Of a stretch of DNA of 64,000 nt, positions 50,956 to 61,356 are shown in pieces. The stretch is from contig JAQWLM010000099.1 in NCBI GenBank assembly GCA_029247315.1, positions 35,185-99,184 on the forward strand. Reading direction: 5' to 3'. The translations under genes and the position numbers were made by a program. The notes below the pieces were generated by a model. The model searched no databases. It was not told the origin of the DNA and saw only the letters and a list, made by a program, of their open reading frames with translations. The first letter of the stretch is position 1; the number at the start of each line of letters is the position of its first letter. The stretch comes from AAA164-E04 sp014239995 (lineage in GTDB: Bacteria; Verrucomicrobiota; Verrucomicrobiia; Limisphaerales; AAA164-E04).

Positions 50956-50971
50956 AATAGGAATATATTTC

Positions 50972-50995
50972 CGGCATCACCATTTTGTGATGCCG
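50972..50995 (+). terminator. Hairpin after the DUF1552 gene
   Basis: CGGCATCAC (50972-50980) pairs perfectly with GTGATGCCG (50987-50995) around CATTTT, 17 bp after the stop. No T-run follows, so it may act as an mRNA-stabilising or processing hairpin rather than a classical terminator. Confidence 0.55.
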
Positions 50996-51106
50996 CAAGC
51001 AAGAGCCAAACAAGGCCTTGATTTATGGGGGTCGTGAATTTTTATGCTGGTCCTTCGAGCCGTAGGCTTGCATCAGCTCCGGGAAGGCGTAAGACTGCAA
51101 TGACTC

Positions 51107-54100
51107 ATGACAGTCACGTTCCAAGCCCAATCGAGGTTCCTGTGCCTGGTTGCTTTTGCGTTTTATATCTTGCATGGAATACTCCTTGGGGCCCAGGTCC
51201 ACCCCAAAGATGTTTCGTCCCAGGTGACATGTATCCCCGATTTTGAGATTCGACTCGCGGCATCTGCCCCCTTGGTGGGGTATCCCATGATGGCATGTCT
51301 CGATGATAGCGGTCGCCTCTACGTTGCTGAGAGTGACGGACGCAATCTAACCACCCGTGCGGCCATCGAACGGGAGCTTCCGCGGTTTGTCCGTCGACTT
51401 GTCGATCAGGACGGTGACGGGGTGTATGACACAAGTACTATTTTTGCAGATCAGATGACCATGCCTGAGGGAGGTCTTTGGCATGATGGTGCGCTCTATA
51501 TTATTGCTGCACCTTATCTCTGGAGGCTGGAGGACTTGGATGACGATGGGGTCGCTGATCGGCGTGAGAAAATTCTTGGACATATGGAATTCGACGGGAG
51601 AGCTAATCAACATGGCCCTTATCTTGGACCCAACGGCAGGTTCTATTTCTCGGGTGGGCATTTTGGTTACGATCTCTTGGGCACAGATGGCAGCCGATCT
51701 GGTGTCAGTCGCGCGGCGGGTATCTTTTCCTGCTGGCCCGATGGAAGTGACGTTCAGGTAGAGGGGCAGGGAGGTGTCAATCCTGTAGAGATGATCTTCA
51801 CCCGCAACGGGGACATGCTTTCAACGTGTGCCATTTTTGATAGTTTTGGGGGGCGTCGGCATGACGCACTCATCCATTGGATGCGTGGAGGGTTGACACA
51901 ACGTGTCTATGGAAATCCCTTGATTCCAGAGACGGGATGTAGGTTGCCAGCCGTAAGTCGCTGGGGGCAAGTCGCTCCAGCTGGCCTGATGCGCTACCGT
52001 GGGAACTCGTTCGGGGAAGAATACCGTGATTCTCTTTTTGCCTGTCATTTCAATACACATAAGGTGGTTCATGTGCGACTTGAGGCACGCAATGGGACGT
52101 TTGTGACCGTTGAGAGCGATTTTGTTACATCCGAGGATGTCGGTTTTCACCCCACAGACATCCTCGAAGACGCTGATGGATCCCTCTTATTGCTGGATAC
52201 TGGAGGTTGGTTGAGTTGGGGTTGTCCTTATTCAAAGACTGCCAAGCCTGAAATCAAGGGAGCCATTTATCGTATTCAGAGAAAGTCTACCACCATTCAT
52301 CGCGATCCCAGGGGGCATGCTCTTGCCTGGGAATCCTTGGCTGATGAACCTTTGGTCCAATTATTGGCTGACCTGAGACCTGCCGTAAGGGACAGGGCGG
52401 CCAAAGTCATGATTGAAAAAGGGGAAACAGGCATTGAGAGCATGGAGTTTGCTTTTAAACAATCCAAGGATCCAGAGTTTCGAAAGCGTATCCTCTGGGT
52501 GATCTCCAGGATGAGTGGGATTCGACGTCTCGAGATCCTCAAGGGAGCTGTTCTGGATGTTGACGAGGGAGTACGTCAAGTCGCTGCCAAGTCTCTCGGA
52601 CGTTCAAAGGATCCTTCTTCTGGGGAATCCCTTGGCCGGCTTCTAAATGATCCCAGTCCATTCGTACGTGCGACAGCGGCCGAGGCAATTGGACACCTGA
52701 GCGACAAGACTTCCTTGCCCCTTTTATTTCGGCATATGGATGCAATGGACCCGCTACACACACGTCATGCCTTTGTTTATGCACTTATGCAAATGAAAGA
52801 TCCTGTCGGACTTAAAACTTTTTTGCATGATGATTCTCAACCCTATCGTCAAAAAATCGCTCTGCGGGTTCTGCACGCCTTGGAGAGTGATCTCGATTCC
52901 GCCAGTGTGCTGCCGCTTCTGAATTCCGAGGACCTGGGGCTTCGGGAGGAGGCACGCCGAGTGGTTTCCAGTCGCAAGGAATGGCAGGATGAAATGTTGC
53001 GTGTATTTCGCGAAATCAGCGTTGAGGAGAATCCTAAACGGACTGATCTCCAATTGATGGAGGGCATGATCCTTTCCTGTGCACACGAAAAACGTTTTCA
53101 AGAGCTTCTGTTGGAAACCTTGGCCACACCGAGACAAAGTCCGGATTTCAAAGTGCAGGTGCTCAGTTCCCTAGCTTTTCTTGATAAATTGCCAGAAACC
53201 CTGCACGCCTGTGTGTTGTCAGGCCTCAATGCAGGTTCGCCGGAAATCAGAAACGCAGCATTGGGCCTAGCCCAGAGATTTGAAATGCGTCCGCCGATTC
53301 TGGATAATATCTCTCAACTGGCTCAAAATGAAGACGTTTTACCGGTCTCAAGAGTAGGTGCCATGAAGGTCCTTGTCGGACACCACGGTCAACTCTCAGG
53401 TAGCGCATTTGGTTTCTTGACAAGATTGGTCATCAACGAAAAGACTCCAGTTATCCTTGCGCAGCAGGCTGCACAAGTCCTGGGTTCACTCCATCTGCAT
53501 CTGTTCCATCCTTCACAACGCGATGCTTACATGGAAACCCTGGCACGGGCCCACTCTTTCTGTCTCCCAGCGTTGATCCGTCCATTCGTTTCAGCACAAG
53601 CTATTCGGGAAACAGAGGACCTGGAGGGGGACCCTGCTGCCTGGAATCTCCTTGGTGTTCGACTTGCAGCGGCCCTCGCTCAAAATACCGGACTTACATC
53701 ACTTCAGCAGGGCCAGGGGCGGGTATTGCTCGAGGCTTTTTCCGACCCGTCTTCTTCCGAGGCCCATCTAGCCATCTCAAGCTTAATTCACAATGGAGCT
53801 TCCAATCCGGAACACCAGGCAGCTTCAGTGCAATCACTGATGGCTCTACTCGATTCTGGAAATGCTTCGCGTGGACGGGTTCTGTTTCATGACGCACGTA
53901 TTGCTTGTGGTAATTGCCATCGTATTTCGGAGCGTGGAGGTCAGCTTGGCCCCAATTTAAGTCAAATCGGGCGTATCCGGCAGGCAAAGGATTTGCTTGA
54001 GGCCATCCTTTATCCAAGTGCTACAATCGTTAACGGATATGAGCACTATATCCTGGAAACGCAGGATGGGGAGGCCTACACCGGTATGATTCAGCGTGAA

Positions 54101-54274
54101 ACCAAGGATGCCATTTATTTAAAGAACACGAGTCTACGAGAGCAGCGTGTTCAACGAAGCCAGATCGAGAGGGTATCATCATCGCATATTTCGTTGATGC
54201 CCTCTGGATTCGATCAGGTCTTGTCGCGCCAGGAGCTATTGGATCTGGTGGCTTTTTTGAAAATCTGTCGTTAA
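51107..54274 (+). CDS. PVC-type haem-binding protein: propeller, HEAT repeats, CxxCH domain (first copy)
   Basis: A 1055-residue secreted protein. A signal peptide precedes a beta-propeller resembling PQQ-sugar dehydrogenases (A-C-L-D-D-S-G-R-L-Y-V-A-E-S-D-G-R; D-Q-D-G-D-G-V-Y-D; L-G-P-N-G-R-F-Y-F-S-G-G; residues about 35-370). HEAT-like helices follow (L-G-R-L-L-N-D-P-S-P-F-V-R-A-T-A-A-E-A-I-G). The C-terminal domain has C934-G-N-C-H with R-G-G-Q-L-G-P-N-L-S and ends S-L-M-P-S-G-F...L-L-D-L-V-A-F-L-K. These pieces are typical of the TIGR02604/TIGR02603 families. An extracytoplasmic dehydrogenase passing electrons to its own haem is a reasonable guess. Confidence 0.9.
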   Translation: MTVTFQAQSRFLCLVAFAFYILHGILLGAQVHPKDVSSQVTCIPDFEIRLAASAPLVGYPMMACLDDSGRLYVAESDGRNLTTRAAIERELPRFVRRLVDQDGDGVYDTSTIFADQMTMPEGGLWHDGALYIIAAPYLWRLEDLDDDGVADRREKILGHMEFDGRANQHGPYLGPNGRFYFSGGHFGYDLLGTDGSRSGVSRAAGIFSCWPDGSDVQVEGQGGVNPVEMIFTRNGDMLSTCAIFDSFGGRRHDALIHWMRGGLTQRVYGNPLIPETGCRLPAVSRWGQVAPAGLMRYRGNSFGEEYRDSLFACHFNTHKVVHVRLEARNGTFVTVESDFVTSEDVGFHPTDILEDADGSLLLLDTGGWLSWGCPYSKTAKPEIKGAIYRIQRKSTTIHRDPRGHALAWESLADEPLVQLLADLRPAVRDRAAKVMIEKGETGIESMEFAFKQSKDPEFRKRILWVISRMSGIRRLEILKGAVLDVDEGVRQVAAKSLGRSKDPSSGESLGRLLNDPSPFVRATAAEAIGHLSDKTSLPLLFRHMDAMDPLHTRHAFVYALMQMKDPVGLKTFLHDDSQPYRQKIALRVLHALESDLDSASVLPLLNSEDLGLREEARRVVSSRKEWQDEMLRVFREISVEENPKRTDLQLMEGMILSCAHEKRFQELLLETLATPRQSPDFKVQVLSSLAFLDKLPETLHACVLSGLNAGSPEIRNAALGLAQRFEMRPPILDNISQLAQNEDVLPVSRVGAMKVLVGHHGQLSGSAFGFLTRLVINEKTPVILAQQAAQVLGSLHLHLFHPSQRDAYMETLARAHSFCLPALIRPFVSAQAIRETEDLEGDPAAWNLLGVRLAAALAQNTGLTSLQQGQGRVLLEAFSDPSSSEAHLAISSLIHNGASNPEHQAASVQSLMALLDSGNASRGRVLFHDARIACGNCHRISERGGQLGPNLSQIGRIRQAKDLLEAILYPSATIVNGYEHYILETQDGEAYTGMIQRETKDAIYLKNTSLREQRVQRSQIERVSSSHISLMPSGFDQVLSRQELLDLVAFLKICR

Positions 54275-54306
54275 TTTTTTTTCACTTTGATGACGTGACG
54301 TTCCCT

Positions 54307-55773
54307 ATGACATTCCATCAGTCAGGTAAGGTATGGATGCTGAGCATCTTGTCGGTTTTGATGTTTTCAGGTTCCCTTTATGGCCTTGAATATCCCAATC
54401 TGACAGGTCGGCGCGAAATATTCGTGGATACTCATTGGATTCAACAGCTCAGGGACGTGAATCTTAAACTTAAGGAGCCCGTTGACCAAGGCGCCGTTCT
54501 ATCCTTTGATCAGCCCTGGGAAGGTGCCTTCTCAGGGTATGGCACTCTTATCAAGGACGCGTCAGTGTATCGCTTATACTATAGGGGGCTTCCAAATGCA
54601 GGACAGGATGGCAGCGCCATCGAAGTTACCTGTTATGCGGATTCCCCAGATGGTTTGACTTGGAATAAGCCAAACCTCGATCTTCATCCCCTGCCAGATT
54701 ATCCTTCTAATAACATCATTCTAGCAGACTCAACACCTGCTAGTCACAATTTCAGTCCTTTCTTGGATACTCATCCTCGCGCAGAAATATCCTATCGTTA
54801 CAAGGCGCTGGGAGGCATTGCATCGAGCGGATTGATGGCTTTTGGGTCACAAGATGGAGTGCGTTGGATGAAGCTTCAGGAGGGTCCCATCCTGAAGCCT
54901 GATGGTTGGGTGCTCGATTCCCAGAATGTTGCTTTCTGGTCTGAAACAGAGTCCAAGTATGTGTTATATTATCGTTCCTCCGTGGATGGCATTAGATCGA
55001 TTGCCAGGGCGACATCGCAGGATTTTAAGGATTGGAAAATCGAGGGTCAAATGCGGTTCAGTGACACTGGTACAACTCGCCCGAGTCATCACCTATACAC
55101 GAATCAGACTCAACCCTATTTTCGTGCGCCCCATATCTACCTTGCAACGGCTGCAAGATTTTTCCCTGGTCGCAAGGTGCTTAGCGACCAGCAGGCAAAC
55201 GCTATTGGGGTTCATCCCAAGTATTTTAATGATACCTCTGATTCTGTCCTGATGTCCTCACGCGGTGGGGCGATTTATGATCGCACCTTTCTTTCGGCCT
55301 TGATTCGACCAGGCATTGGCCCAAGGAACTGGGTGTCACGCTCGAACTACCCTGTCTTGGGAATTGTTGCAACAGGAGATAACGAAATGTCCCTCTATGC
55401 CAATCAAGATTATGGTCAACCCTCAGCACACCTGCATCGTTACAGTTTTCGGATGGACGGACTTTCCTGTCTGTCAGCGGGTGATCGTGAGGGAGAATGG
55501 ATCTCCAAACCTTTCCTGTGGGGTGGGGGCCAGGTCTTTCTGAATTTCTCTACCTCCGCCGCAGGATACATCAAGATTGAGATGCAAAGCCAGGACGGTA
55601 AACCCATTGAGGGATACAGTCTTTCTGAGGCTCAGGAACTTATCGGAAATGAAATTGAGAAACCATATCAATGGATGCACCGAAAGACGGTCACGATGGA
55701 AGGGTTGCAGACTATCAGGTTGCGTGTGTTGATGATGGATGCCGAACTTTATGCCATTCGTTTTGATGATTGA
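54307..55773 (+). CDS. Secreted GH32/43-like beta-propeller protein
   Basis: A 488-residue exported protein starting at the ATG at 54307 (a GTG at 54295 would add four residues). The signal peptide ends around S-L-Y-G. The mature chain has R-R-E-I-F-V-D-T-H-W-I, F-D-Q-P-W-E-G, Y-R-L-Y-Y-R-G, Y-A-D-S-P-D-G-L-T-W and R-A-T-S-Q-D-F-K-D-W, the blade pattern of five-bladed propellers of GH32, GH43 and GH68 relatives. Catalytic acids are not certain from the sequence. It is common next to PVC haem proteins and may process the polymer they oxidise. Confidence 0.78.
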   Translation: MTFHQSGKVWMLSILSVLMFSGSLYGLEYPNLTGRREIFVDTHWIQQLRDVNLKLKEPVDQGAVLSFDQPWEGAFSGYGTLIKDASVYRLYYRGLPNAGQDGSAIEVTCYADSPDGLTWNKPNLDLHPLPDYPSNNIILADSTPASHNFSPFLDTHPRAEISYRYKALGGIASSGLMAFGSQDGVRWMKLQEGPILKPDGWVLDSQNVAFWSETESKYVLYYRSSVDGIRSIARATSQDFKDWKIEGQMRFSDTGTTRPSHHLYTNQTQPYFRAPHIYLATAARFFPGRKVLSDQQANAIGVHPKYFNDTSDSVLMSSRGGAIYDRTFLSALIRPGIGPRNWVSRSNYPVLGIVATGDNEMSLYANQDYGQPSAHLHRYSFRMDGLSCLSAGDREGEWISKPFLWGGGQVFLNFSTSAAGYIKIEMQSQDGKPIEGYSLSEAQELIGNEIEKPYQWMHRKTVTMEGLQTIRLRVLMMDAELYAIRFDD

Positions 55774-55994
55774 CCACTCGTTTGGGGTTGAATGGCGGTG
55801 ACACCAGGTATCGATGCAACCTTCTGGTAATCAAGATTGAAAATCGACGGAATGGTCTTCCGTATGCAGTTCGATTAGCTTGTTCTTGCTGCTTGTAAAG
55901 CACGTGGAAAAGTTGAAGAAACTTTTGATCCTTTCTGGAGTGTTTTTTTCAGTCGACAGAAGCTTGCCAAAAGCAACCTGGTATATCCGTTGAG

Positions 55995-56225
55995 ATGAAA
56001 GATATGAAATTTCTCAGGAGTAACTGGCCCCTTTTTATTTTGGGTATCATCGCTATTATCCTTATGTTGGTCATCCTCGACAGAAGGAAGTCTATTATAC
56101 CACACTTGCAGAATGGGGGGGGAAAGGCTGGTAAACTTCCACCTTCATTGAATCTTCCCTCACTTGCAGTCGTGTATACACCTCGTTTTAACTTGTTGAA
56201 TCATTTCGAAAGGAGCATCGCATGA
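55995..56225 (+). CDS. Small single-span membrane protein
   Basis: A 76-residue product with one clear membrane segment (W-P-L-F-I-L-G-I-I-A-I-I-L-M-L-V-I-L) followed by D-R-R-K, so the C-terminal half should lie in the cytoplasm. No family recognised. Its stop overlaps the start of the next gene by four bases (ATGA), and that start is preceded by AAAGGAG inside this frame, which supports translation of both. It is the best evidence for the gene; codon pattern alone is not decisive. Confidence 0.5.
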   Translation: MKDMKFLRSNWPLFILGIIAIILMLVILDRRKSIIPHLQNGGGKAGKLPPSLNLPSLAVVYTPRFNLLNHFERSIA

Positions 56226-59200
56226 AGAACTTAACAGTCGTTGGGAATGACTTTCGAATCAATGTGTTTTCAATAACCTTCCTATCCTTTCTCTTTCTTC
56301 TGAATAATAGGTATATCACATCAGCAGACGATGTTTTTCCGCGGGAGTCAGGACGACAGAACCCTTGGCTCCTGAGGAACAAATGCGTGCTTTTGATGTG
56401 CTTCCTGGGTTTGAAATGGAGCTTGTTGTGGCAGAGCCTCAAATTGCTAAACCGATGAACATGGCTTTTGACGCCCGGGGAAGGTTGTGGGTTTCCGATA
56501 CACTCGAATATCCTTTTGCTGTCCCAGTGGAAAAGGAAGGTCGTGACAGTATTAAAATACTGACGGATACAAATGGGGACGGCGATTATGATCATGTCTC
56601 CACTTTTGCCAAGGGACTCAACATCCCTATCGGCCTTTATCCTTATAAGAATGGTGTGTTAGCTTGGAGTATCCCGAATATTTGGTGGTTCGAGGACACG
56701 GATGGTGACGGGGTAGCAGACAGGAAGGAAAAACGCTATGGACCACTTGGTTGGGAACGGGATACACACGGTATGAATGCTTCCTTCACACGGGGGTTTG
56801 ATGGTTGGCTTTACGCGACTCATGGATTTAACAATACCACGACAATGCATGGATCCGATGGGAGCAGCATCAATATGCACTCCGGAAATACCTACCGTAT
56901 TCGTTTGGATGGGAGGCGTGTGGAAGCATACACATTCGGCCAGGTGAATCCTTTTGGCATGTGTCTGGATCCCCTTGGACATCTGTATACTGCGGATTGT
57001 CACAGTGCGCCTGTATATCAACTTCTCAGGGGGGCTTATTATCCCAGTTTTGGAAAACCACATGATGGTTTAGGGTTTGCTCCACCTTTGATGACCCATG
57101 CTCATGGCTCAACAGCCATTTCCGGAATCGTTTTTTATGATGATGACCTTTGGCCCATGGAACATCGCGAAAATGTATTTATCGGCAATGTAATGACCAG
57201 TCGTCTCAATCGTGACATGTTGTTGGCCAATGGATCTTCACGGACAGCCCATGAAATGCCGGATTTGGTAAAGAGTTCGGACCCCTGGTTTAGGCCTGTC
57301 AACCTGCAGCTGGGGCCTGATGGAGCCTTGTACATTGCCGACTTCTATAATCGCATCATTGGGCATTATGAAGTGCCTTTGAAGCATCCGCAAAGAGACA
57401 GGAAACGCGGCCGGATCTGGAAGCTGAGTTATAATGGGATGCCGGGTAAAATGGGAGGAACTCATGGACTGACAGACTTTACCAAACTCAATCTGGATGA
57501 ACTTATTGAGCAATTGGGGCATCCCAATATTAGCCGCCGAATCCTGGTAACTCATTATTTGGTTGATCAGGTGGGCAAACGTGCTGGCAAACGCCTGCGC
57601 AGGCAATGGAATGACGGAAAACTCAGGAAATGGAGACAGAGGGTTCACGCACTATGGGTCATGGAGGGCTTAGCCGTTGCTCGAAATGATATTCTTGGTG
57701 ATGCTGTGCATGATGTTGATATGGAGGTTCGGACGCACGCAATGCGCGTGCTCGCTGAAAGGGAAGAGTGGTCCTCGCAGCAACGCAACTGGGTGACGCT
57801 TGCCTTGCAGGATGAAGATCCAAATGTGCAGCGAGCCGCAGCCGATGCGCTTGGTCAGCATGGTTCTGTAAAACATGTCGGTCCGCTGCTGAAGGCGCGA
57901 GACAATGCTCCAATAAATGATCCACAGTGGCTCCATGGAATGCGATTATCTTTGCGGAATCAACTGCGGGATGAAGCTTCCTGGGAGAAACTCAGTAAAG
58001 GTAACTTGTCCAGACGTGAATCCGATTTGCTTGCCGATGTTGCCCTTGCTGTCTCCAATCAGGGGGGCGGGAATTTTCTGGTGAACCATGCAATTTCATA
58101 CGGACTTGGTGAGCTCTCAAAAGGTAAGGTGGTTCAGCATGTGGCTCGATATGCCTCGGTCAAATCTCTTCACCGAATGGCCACGTTTATCGAAAAGCAG
58201 CATAGGGATGAGCCTTCCCTCCAGCTTGAAATGTTTCATGCGATGCGTCTTGGCCTGGAAGCGCGGGGTGAATCCTTGTTTCCATCCATGCTCGCATGGG
58301 GTTCAAGGCTGGTTGAACGAATCATTGTGGTGCCAGGATTGGAGGATGATACATGGACATTTCATCCCGTGCCAGGGCTCGGAAACTCAGAAATCCCATG
58401 GTTCATTGAATCACGCACTTCAACTGACGGCGACACCGAGTCACATTTTCTTTGCAGTCTTCCTCCCGGGGGTGAAACCCGCACTGGGATTATTAGATCT
58501 CCTGGATTCAATGCGCCCCCTGCATTGAGTTTTTATGTGGCAGGACACGATGGCCATCCCAGTCAAGATGCAAAGCGCAAAAACCGTGTCCGGCTGTTGG
58601 ATTTGAAAACCGGTCATGTACTGAGAGAAACTTTTGCTCCACGCCATGATGTCGCACAGTTGGTTCGTTGGAACCTGGATGGCTGGCAGAACCGGATGGT
58701 GTATTTGGAGTTCGTCGATGCAGATGACGGTAACAGTTTTGCTTGGCTTGCTGTGGGTAGGCTTAAACCTTCTGTCGTTGAGTTGCCATCTGGACTTCCA
58801 AGTCCATCAAGTGAGTGGCGTATTTCAGCAATCGAGTTGGCCGGTGAGCTAGGTTTACAGAGCGTCATGCCCAGACTCAGGGGGTGGATCGAAGCTGATA
58901 TCTCTGATAGTGCTCTCACAGAGGCTGCTGCTAAAGCTTTTACTCAGATACGTGGCCCCATGCTTGGGGATCGGCTTATCTCATTATTGAATCGGAACGA
59001 GCTGCCCCCATCAGCAAGAATGCGAATAAGAAATGCCATTTTGTCTGATCGAAGCGATGAGCAGAAACGCATTATGGAGGATCTCTTGGATATGTTAACG
59101 CTGGAGGATCAGCGGATACTGGTCAATGCCATGAGTGGACATTCAGATTCTGCCCGGTTAGTGGCACGTTGGATTCAGGCCGGGAAAATTTCTATCCAGA

Positions 59201-59760
59201 CCCTTCGTTCCATCAAAGTATTTGAACAGATCAAGGCGGTTCTTGACGATGCTACCGCGATAGATCTGGAGCATCGTTTGAAGGACCTTCCACCTCCGAA
59301 TCAAGCGGTGCAGGATCTTATCGATCAAAGAAGAGAAAGTTTTGATTTGACCAGTGTAGACCGAATCAAGGGAAAGACTTTGTTCGAACAGGCCTGTGCC
59401 GTTTGTCACCGTATAGAAAATGTCGGAGCTTTGGTTGGACCGCAGCTGGATGGACTGCGAAGTCGAGGCATGGATCGCGTGATCGAGGATATCCTGGCCC
59501 CAAATCGCAATGTGGACCCTGCATTCAAGATTTCTCTGTTCAAAATGGAGAGTGGCAAAGTATATACTGGGATTTTTCGGCGGGAGGAAGGTGGTGTCCT
59601 CGTGCTGGTAGATGTAGCTGGCCAAGAGTGGCGGATCGCCAAGAATGACGTCATCTCTCAAAGGACTGTTCAAGCCTCACTCATGCCCGATAACTTCGGT
59701 GATCTTCTTAATGAGAAAGATCTGGGGGATCTCGTTGGGTTTCTTGTGAACCCACTGTAG
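56222..59760 (+). CDS. PVC-type haem-binding protein: propeller, HEAT repeats, CxxCH domain (second copy), apparent frameshift after signal peptide
   Basis: The start at 56222 has AAAGGAG seven bases upstream and encodes a signal peptide (F-S-I-T-F-L-S-F-L-F-L-L) ending I-T-S-A-D-D-V-F. The mature protein lies in the -1 frame: T-E-P-L-A-P-E-E-Q-M-R-A-F then G-F-E-M-E-L-V-V-A-E-P (56359 on). A stop at 56305 closes that frame, so on its own it would begin at the TTG at 56365 without a signal. Restoring one base near the T5 run at 56333-56337 joins the two. The mature part has the same order as the gene at 51107: propeller, HEAT-like helices and C-A-V-C-H (codon 59395) near the end, finishing D-L-V-G-F-L. 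Confidence 0.85.
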
Positions 59761-59868
59761 TATCTCTCAGTAATGTAAACGCCAAGGAGCGCTAGCTTGT
59801 TGACGCGCAATTGTCCAACTCAAGGCAACATGAGGCGAGTATCCCCAAGCTGTTTTCTTTTGGCTATG

Positions 59869-60144
59869 TCAATCCTCGTCCGGATTTTCTTCTGGCGGCA
59901 ACTCATTGTAGACTTCACACATGGTCTGCAGCACTTGTGTAAAGTCTTCCAAACCAGTGGCTGGAAGTATAATGGTATCACGTCTTCCCCCTACATCCTC
60001 CGTGATTCTAAGAAAACGGCCTCTTGGGTTTTCCTTGAGCGTGAACAAAAATGTCTTTCGTTCGACCTGGATTTTCTCCGTGCGCAAGGTGTCCTCGTCG
60101 ACACGCGGTTTGCCGCCGTAGGATGGTTTATCGTTTGAAGCCAT
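59869..60144 (-). CDS. PUR-alpha-like DNA/RNA-binding protein (DUF3276)
   Basis: A 91-residue protein starting at the ATG at 60144 (M-A-S-N-D-K-P-S-Y-G-G); the open frame upstream to 60192 has no support. E-R-K-T-F-L-F-T-L-K-E-N-P-R-G-R-F-L-R-I-T-E is the core of a single PUR repeat, as found in small bacterial PUR-alpha relatives of Bacteroidetes, Spirochaetes and PVC bacteria; the repeat binds single-stranded nucleic acid and dimerises. An acidic tail (E-E-N-P-D-E-D) ends it. The cellular target is unknown. Converges with the second haem-protein gene. Confidence 0.85.
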   Translation of the reverse strand: MASNDKPSYGGKPRVDEDTLRTEKIQVERKTFLFTLKENPRGRFLRITEDVGGRRDTIILPATGLEDFTQVLQTMCEVYNELPPEENPDED

Positions 60145-60213
60145 AATAATATAGTTCTCAAGCTGTAGGCAAAGTAAGCAGTTTTTCAACACTCCTACAT
60201 GGTTTATGGCTTG

Positions 60214-60738
60214 TCAACCGCGAAATTGATGCATCCCGAGTAATTTATAACCGCTTTTGCTCTGCGAAACGTACCAGACATGGGAGAGGGCGCCGAAAAT
60301 GTGGAATAGATGAAGACAATGGAACCCTATCTTAAGTCTGCGATAAGTCCTCATGCCCTCTTTTGCATCGGCTGCAATTGCTGAGGGTTGATATGCCCTC
60401 AAATGCTGGTTTTTCATTGCCGGAAAAATGCCGAACTTCAATAACGCCGCAAGAAATACCATGAATAGCAGCATCGAAATCCTGATTCTGAAAACAGGGC
60501 GACCCGTATACCATTGTTCAGCCCAAAGTTGCAGCACGGCGATGACCGAGCAGATCAGTAAGAGCGACAAGTATCCTGACAAAATCAGATGCATGGCTGC
60601 CTCAGCAAAGGGTGGAGGCAGGAGTTTGAGCATCGCATCGGATTGGAACTCGGCCCGGACGCAGCCGATATAAAAGAGGGCCGATCCAAACCAGAGGGCT
60701 GCATTGACAATTCCAATGATCCTTAGAACGGGCAACAT
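60214..60738 (-). CDS. Four-helix membrane protein, DUF4149-like
   Basis: A 174-residue integral membrane protein with four hydrophobic helices: N-A-A-L-W-F-G-S-A-L-F-Y near the N-terminus, Y-L-S-L-L-L-I-C-S-V-I-A, I-S-M-L-L-F-M-V-F-L-A-A and a last one around F-H-C-L-H-L-F-H-I-F-G-A. The loop K-F-G-I-F-P-A-M-K-N-Q-H and the N-x-x-x-W-F-G-S start resemble DUF4149 proteins. No catalytic motif, function unknown. The start is the ATG at 60738. Confidence 0.65.
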   Translation of the reverse strand: MLPVLRIIGIVNAALWFGSALFYIGCVRAEFQSDAMLKLLPPPFAEAAMHLILSGYLSLLLICSVIAVLQLWAEQWYTGRPVFRIRISMLLFMVFLAALLKFGIFPAMKNQHLRAYQPSAIAADAKEGMRTYRRLKIGFHCLHLFHIFGALSHVWYVSQSKSGYKLLGMHQFRG

Positions 60739-60808
60739 AATAATTTAATCAACCAGCGTGGTTTTGCCAGATGGACGAAAGACTCCAACAGGCCAGAGTT
60801 CAAACCAA

Positions 60809-61276
60809 TCAATGACGTCGAGAATGCTTTTTTCTTAACGCATTCAGCGCTGGCTTGAAACCACGATGCGCTGCCATGTACAACAATCGTCGCCCCGTTT
60901 GAATTTTTCGTGGGTCATCCTCGGTTTCCAGAAAAAGTTTTGCGAGCTTAAACATGGCCGCCGCATTGCCCTGGCGTACTTTAAGCCAGAGTTTTGTGTT
61001 TGCATGCAGTCGGGCCTGCTGCCCATTAATCAAAGGTGTTTGATCAACGATGAAACGGTTAGAATTTCTCAAAGCGGGAGCCTTTGCCGCTGCCATTGGT
61101 TGATTTACCTGGGGTCGTATTGGCCTGGCCAGAACGGGCCCGAAGAAAAACCCTCGGGCGGGGGACATGAGCGTTGGACGTGAAACAGCATAGATTCCTT
61201 GTCCTAGAATGGAACAATCCAAAAATCCCAATAGTGCCAGGATCCAAAATACATGGGGCAATCTATTCGCAGGCAT
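60809..61276 (-). CDS. Secreted small protein with one Sel1-like repeat
   Basis: A 155-residue product with an N-terminal hydrophobic segment (V-F-W-I-L-A-L-L-G-F-L, then C and Q-G) that looks like a signal peptide. The C-terminal 50 residues read A-A-A-M-F-K-L-A-K-L-F-L-E...R-L-L-Y-M-A-A-H-R-G-F-K-P-A-L-N-A-L, a Sel1-type helical pair of the kind that mediates protein contacts. The middle is proline and alanine rich. No enzyme motif. It is a plausible envelope adaptor, and its neighbours give no further hint. Confidence 0.62.
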   Translation of the reverse strand: MPANRLPHVFWILALLGFLDCSILGQGIYAVSRPTLMSPARGFFFGPVLARPIRPQVNQPMAAAKAPALRNSNRFIVDQTPLINGQQARLHANTKLWLKVRQGNAAAMFKLAKLFLETEDDPRKIQTGRRLLYMAAHRGFKPALNALRKKHSRRH

Positions 61277-61356
61277 AATTCGAATTATGCGAACTCGTCT
61301 TGTTGCTGCAATGTAAAAATCTGCTCATTTCAGTCTTGTGAAGTTTTTTTAGGGCA

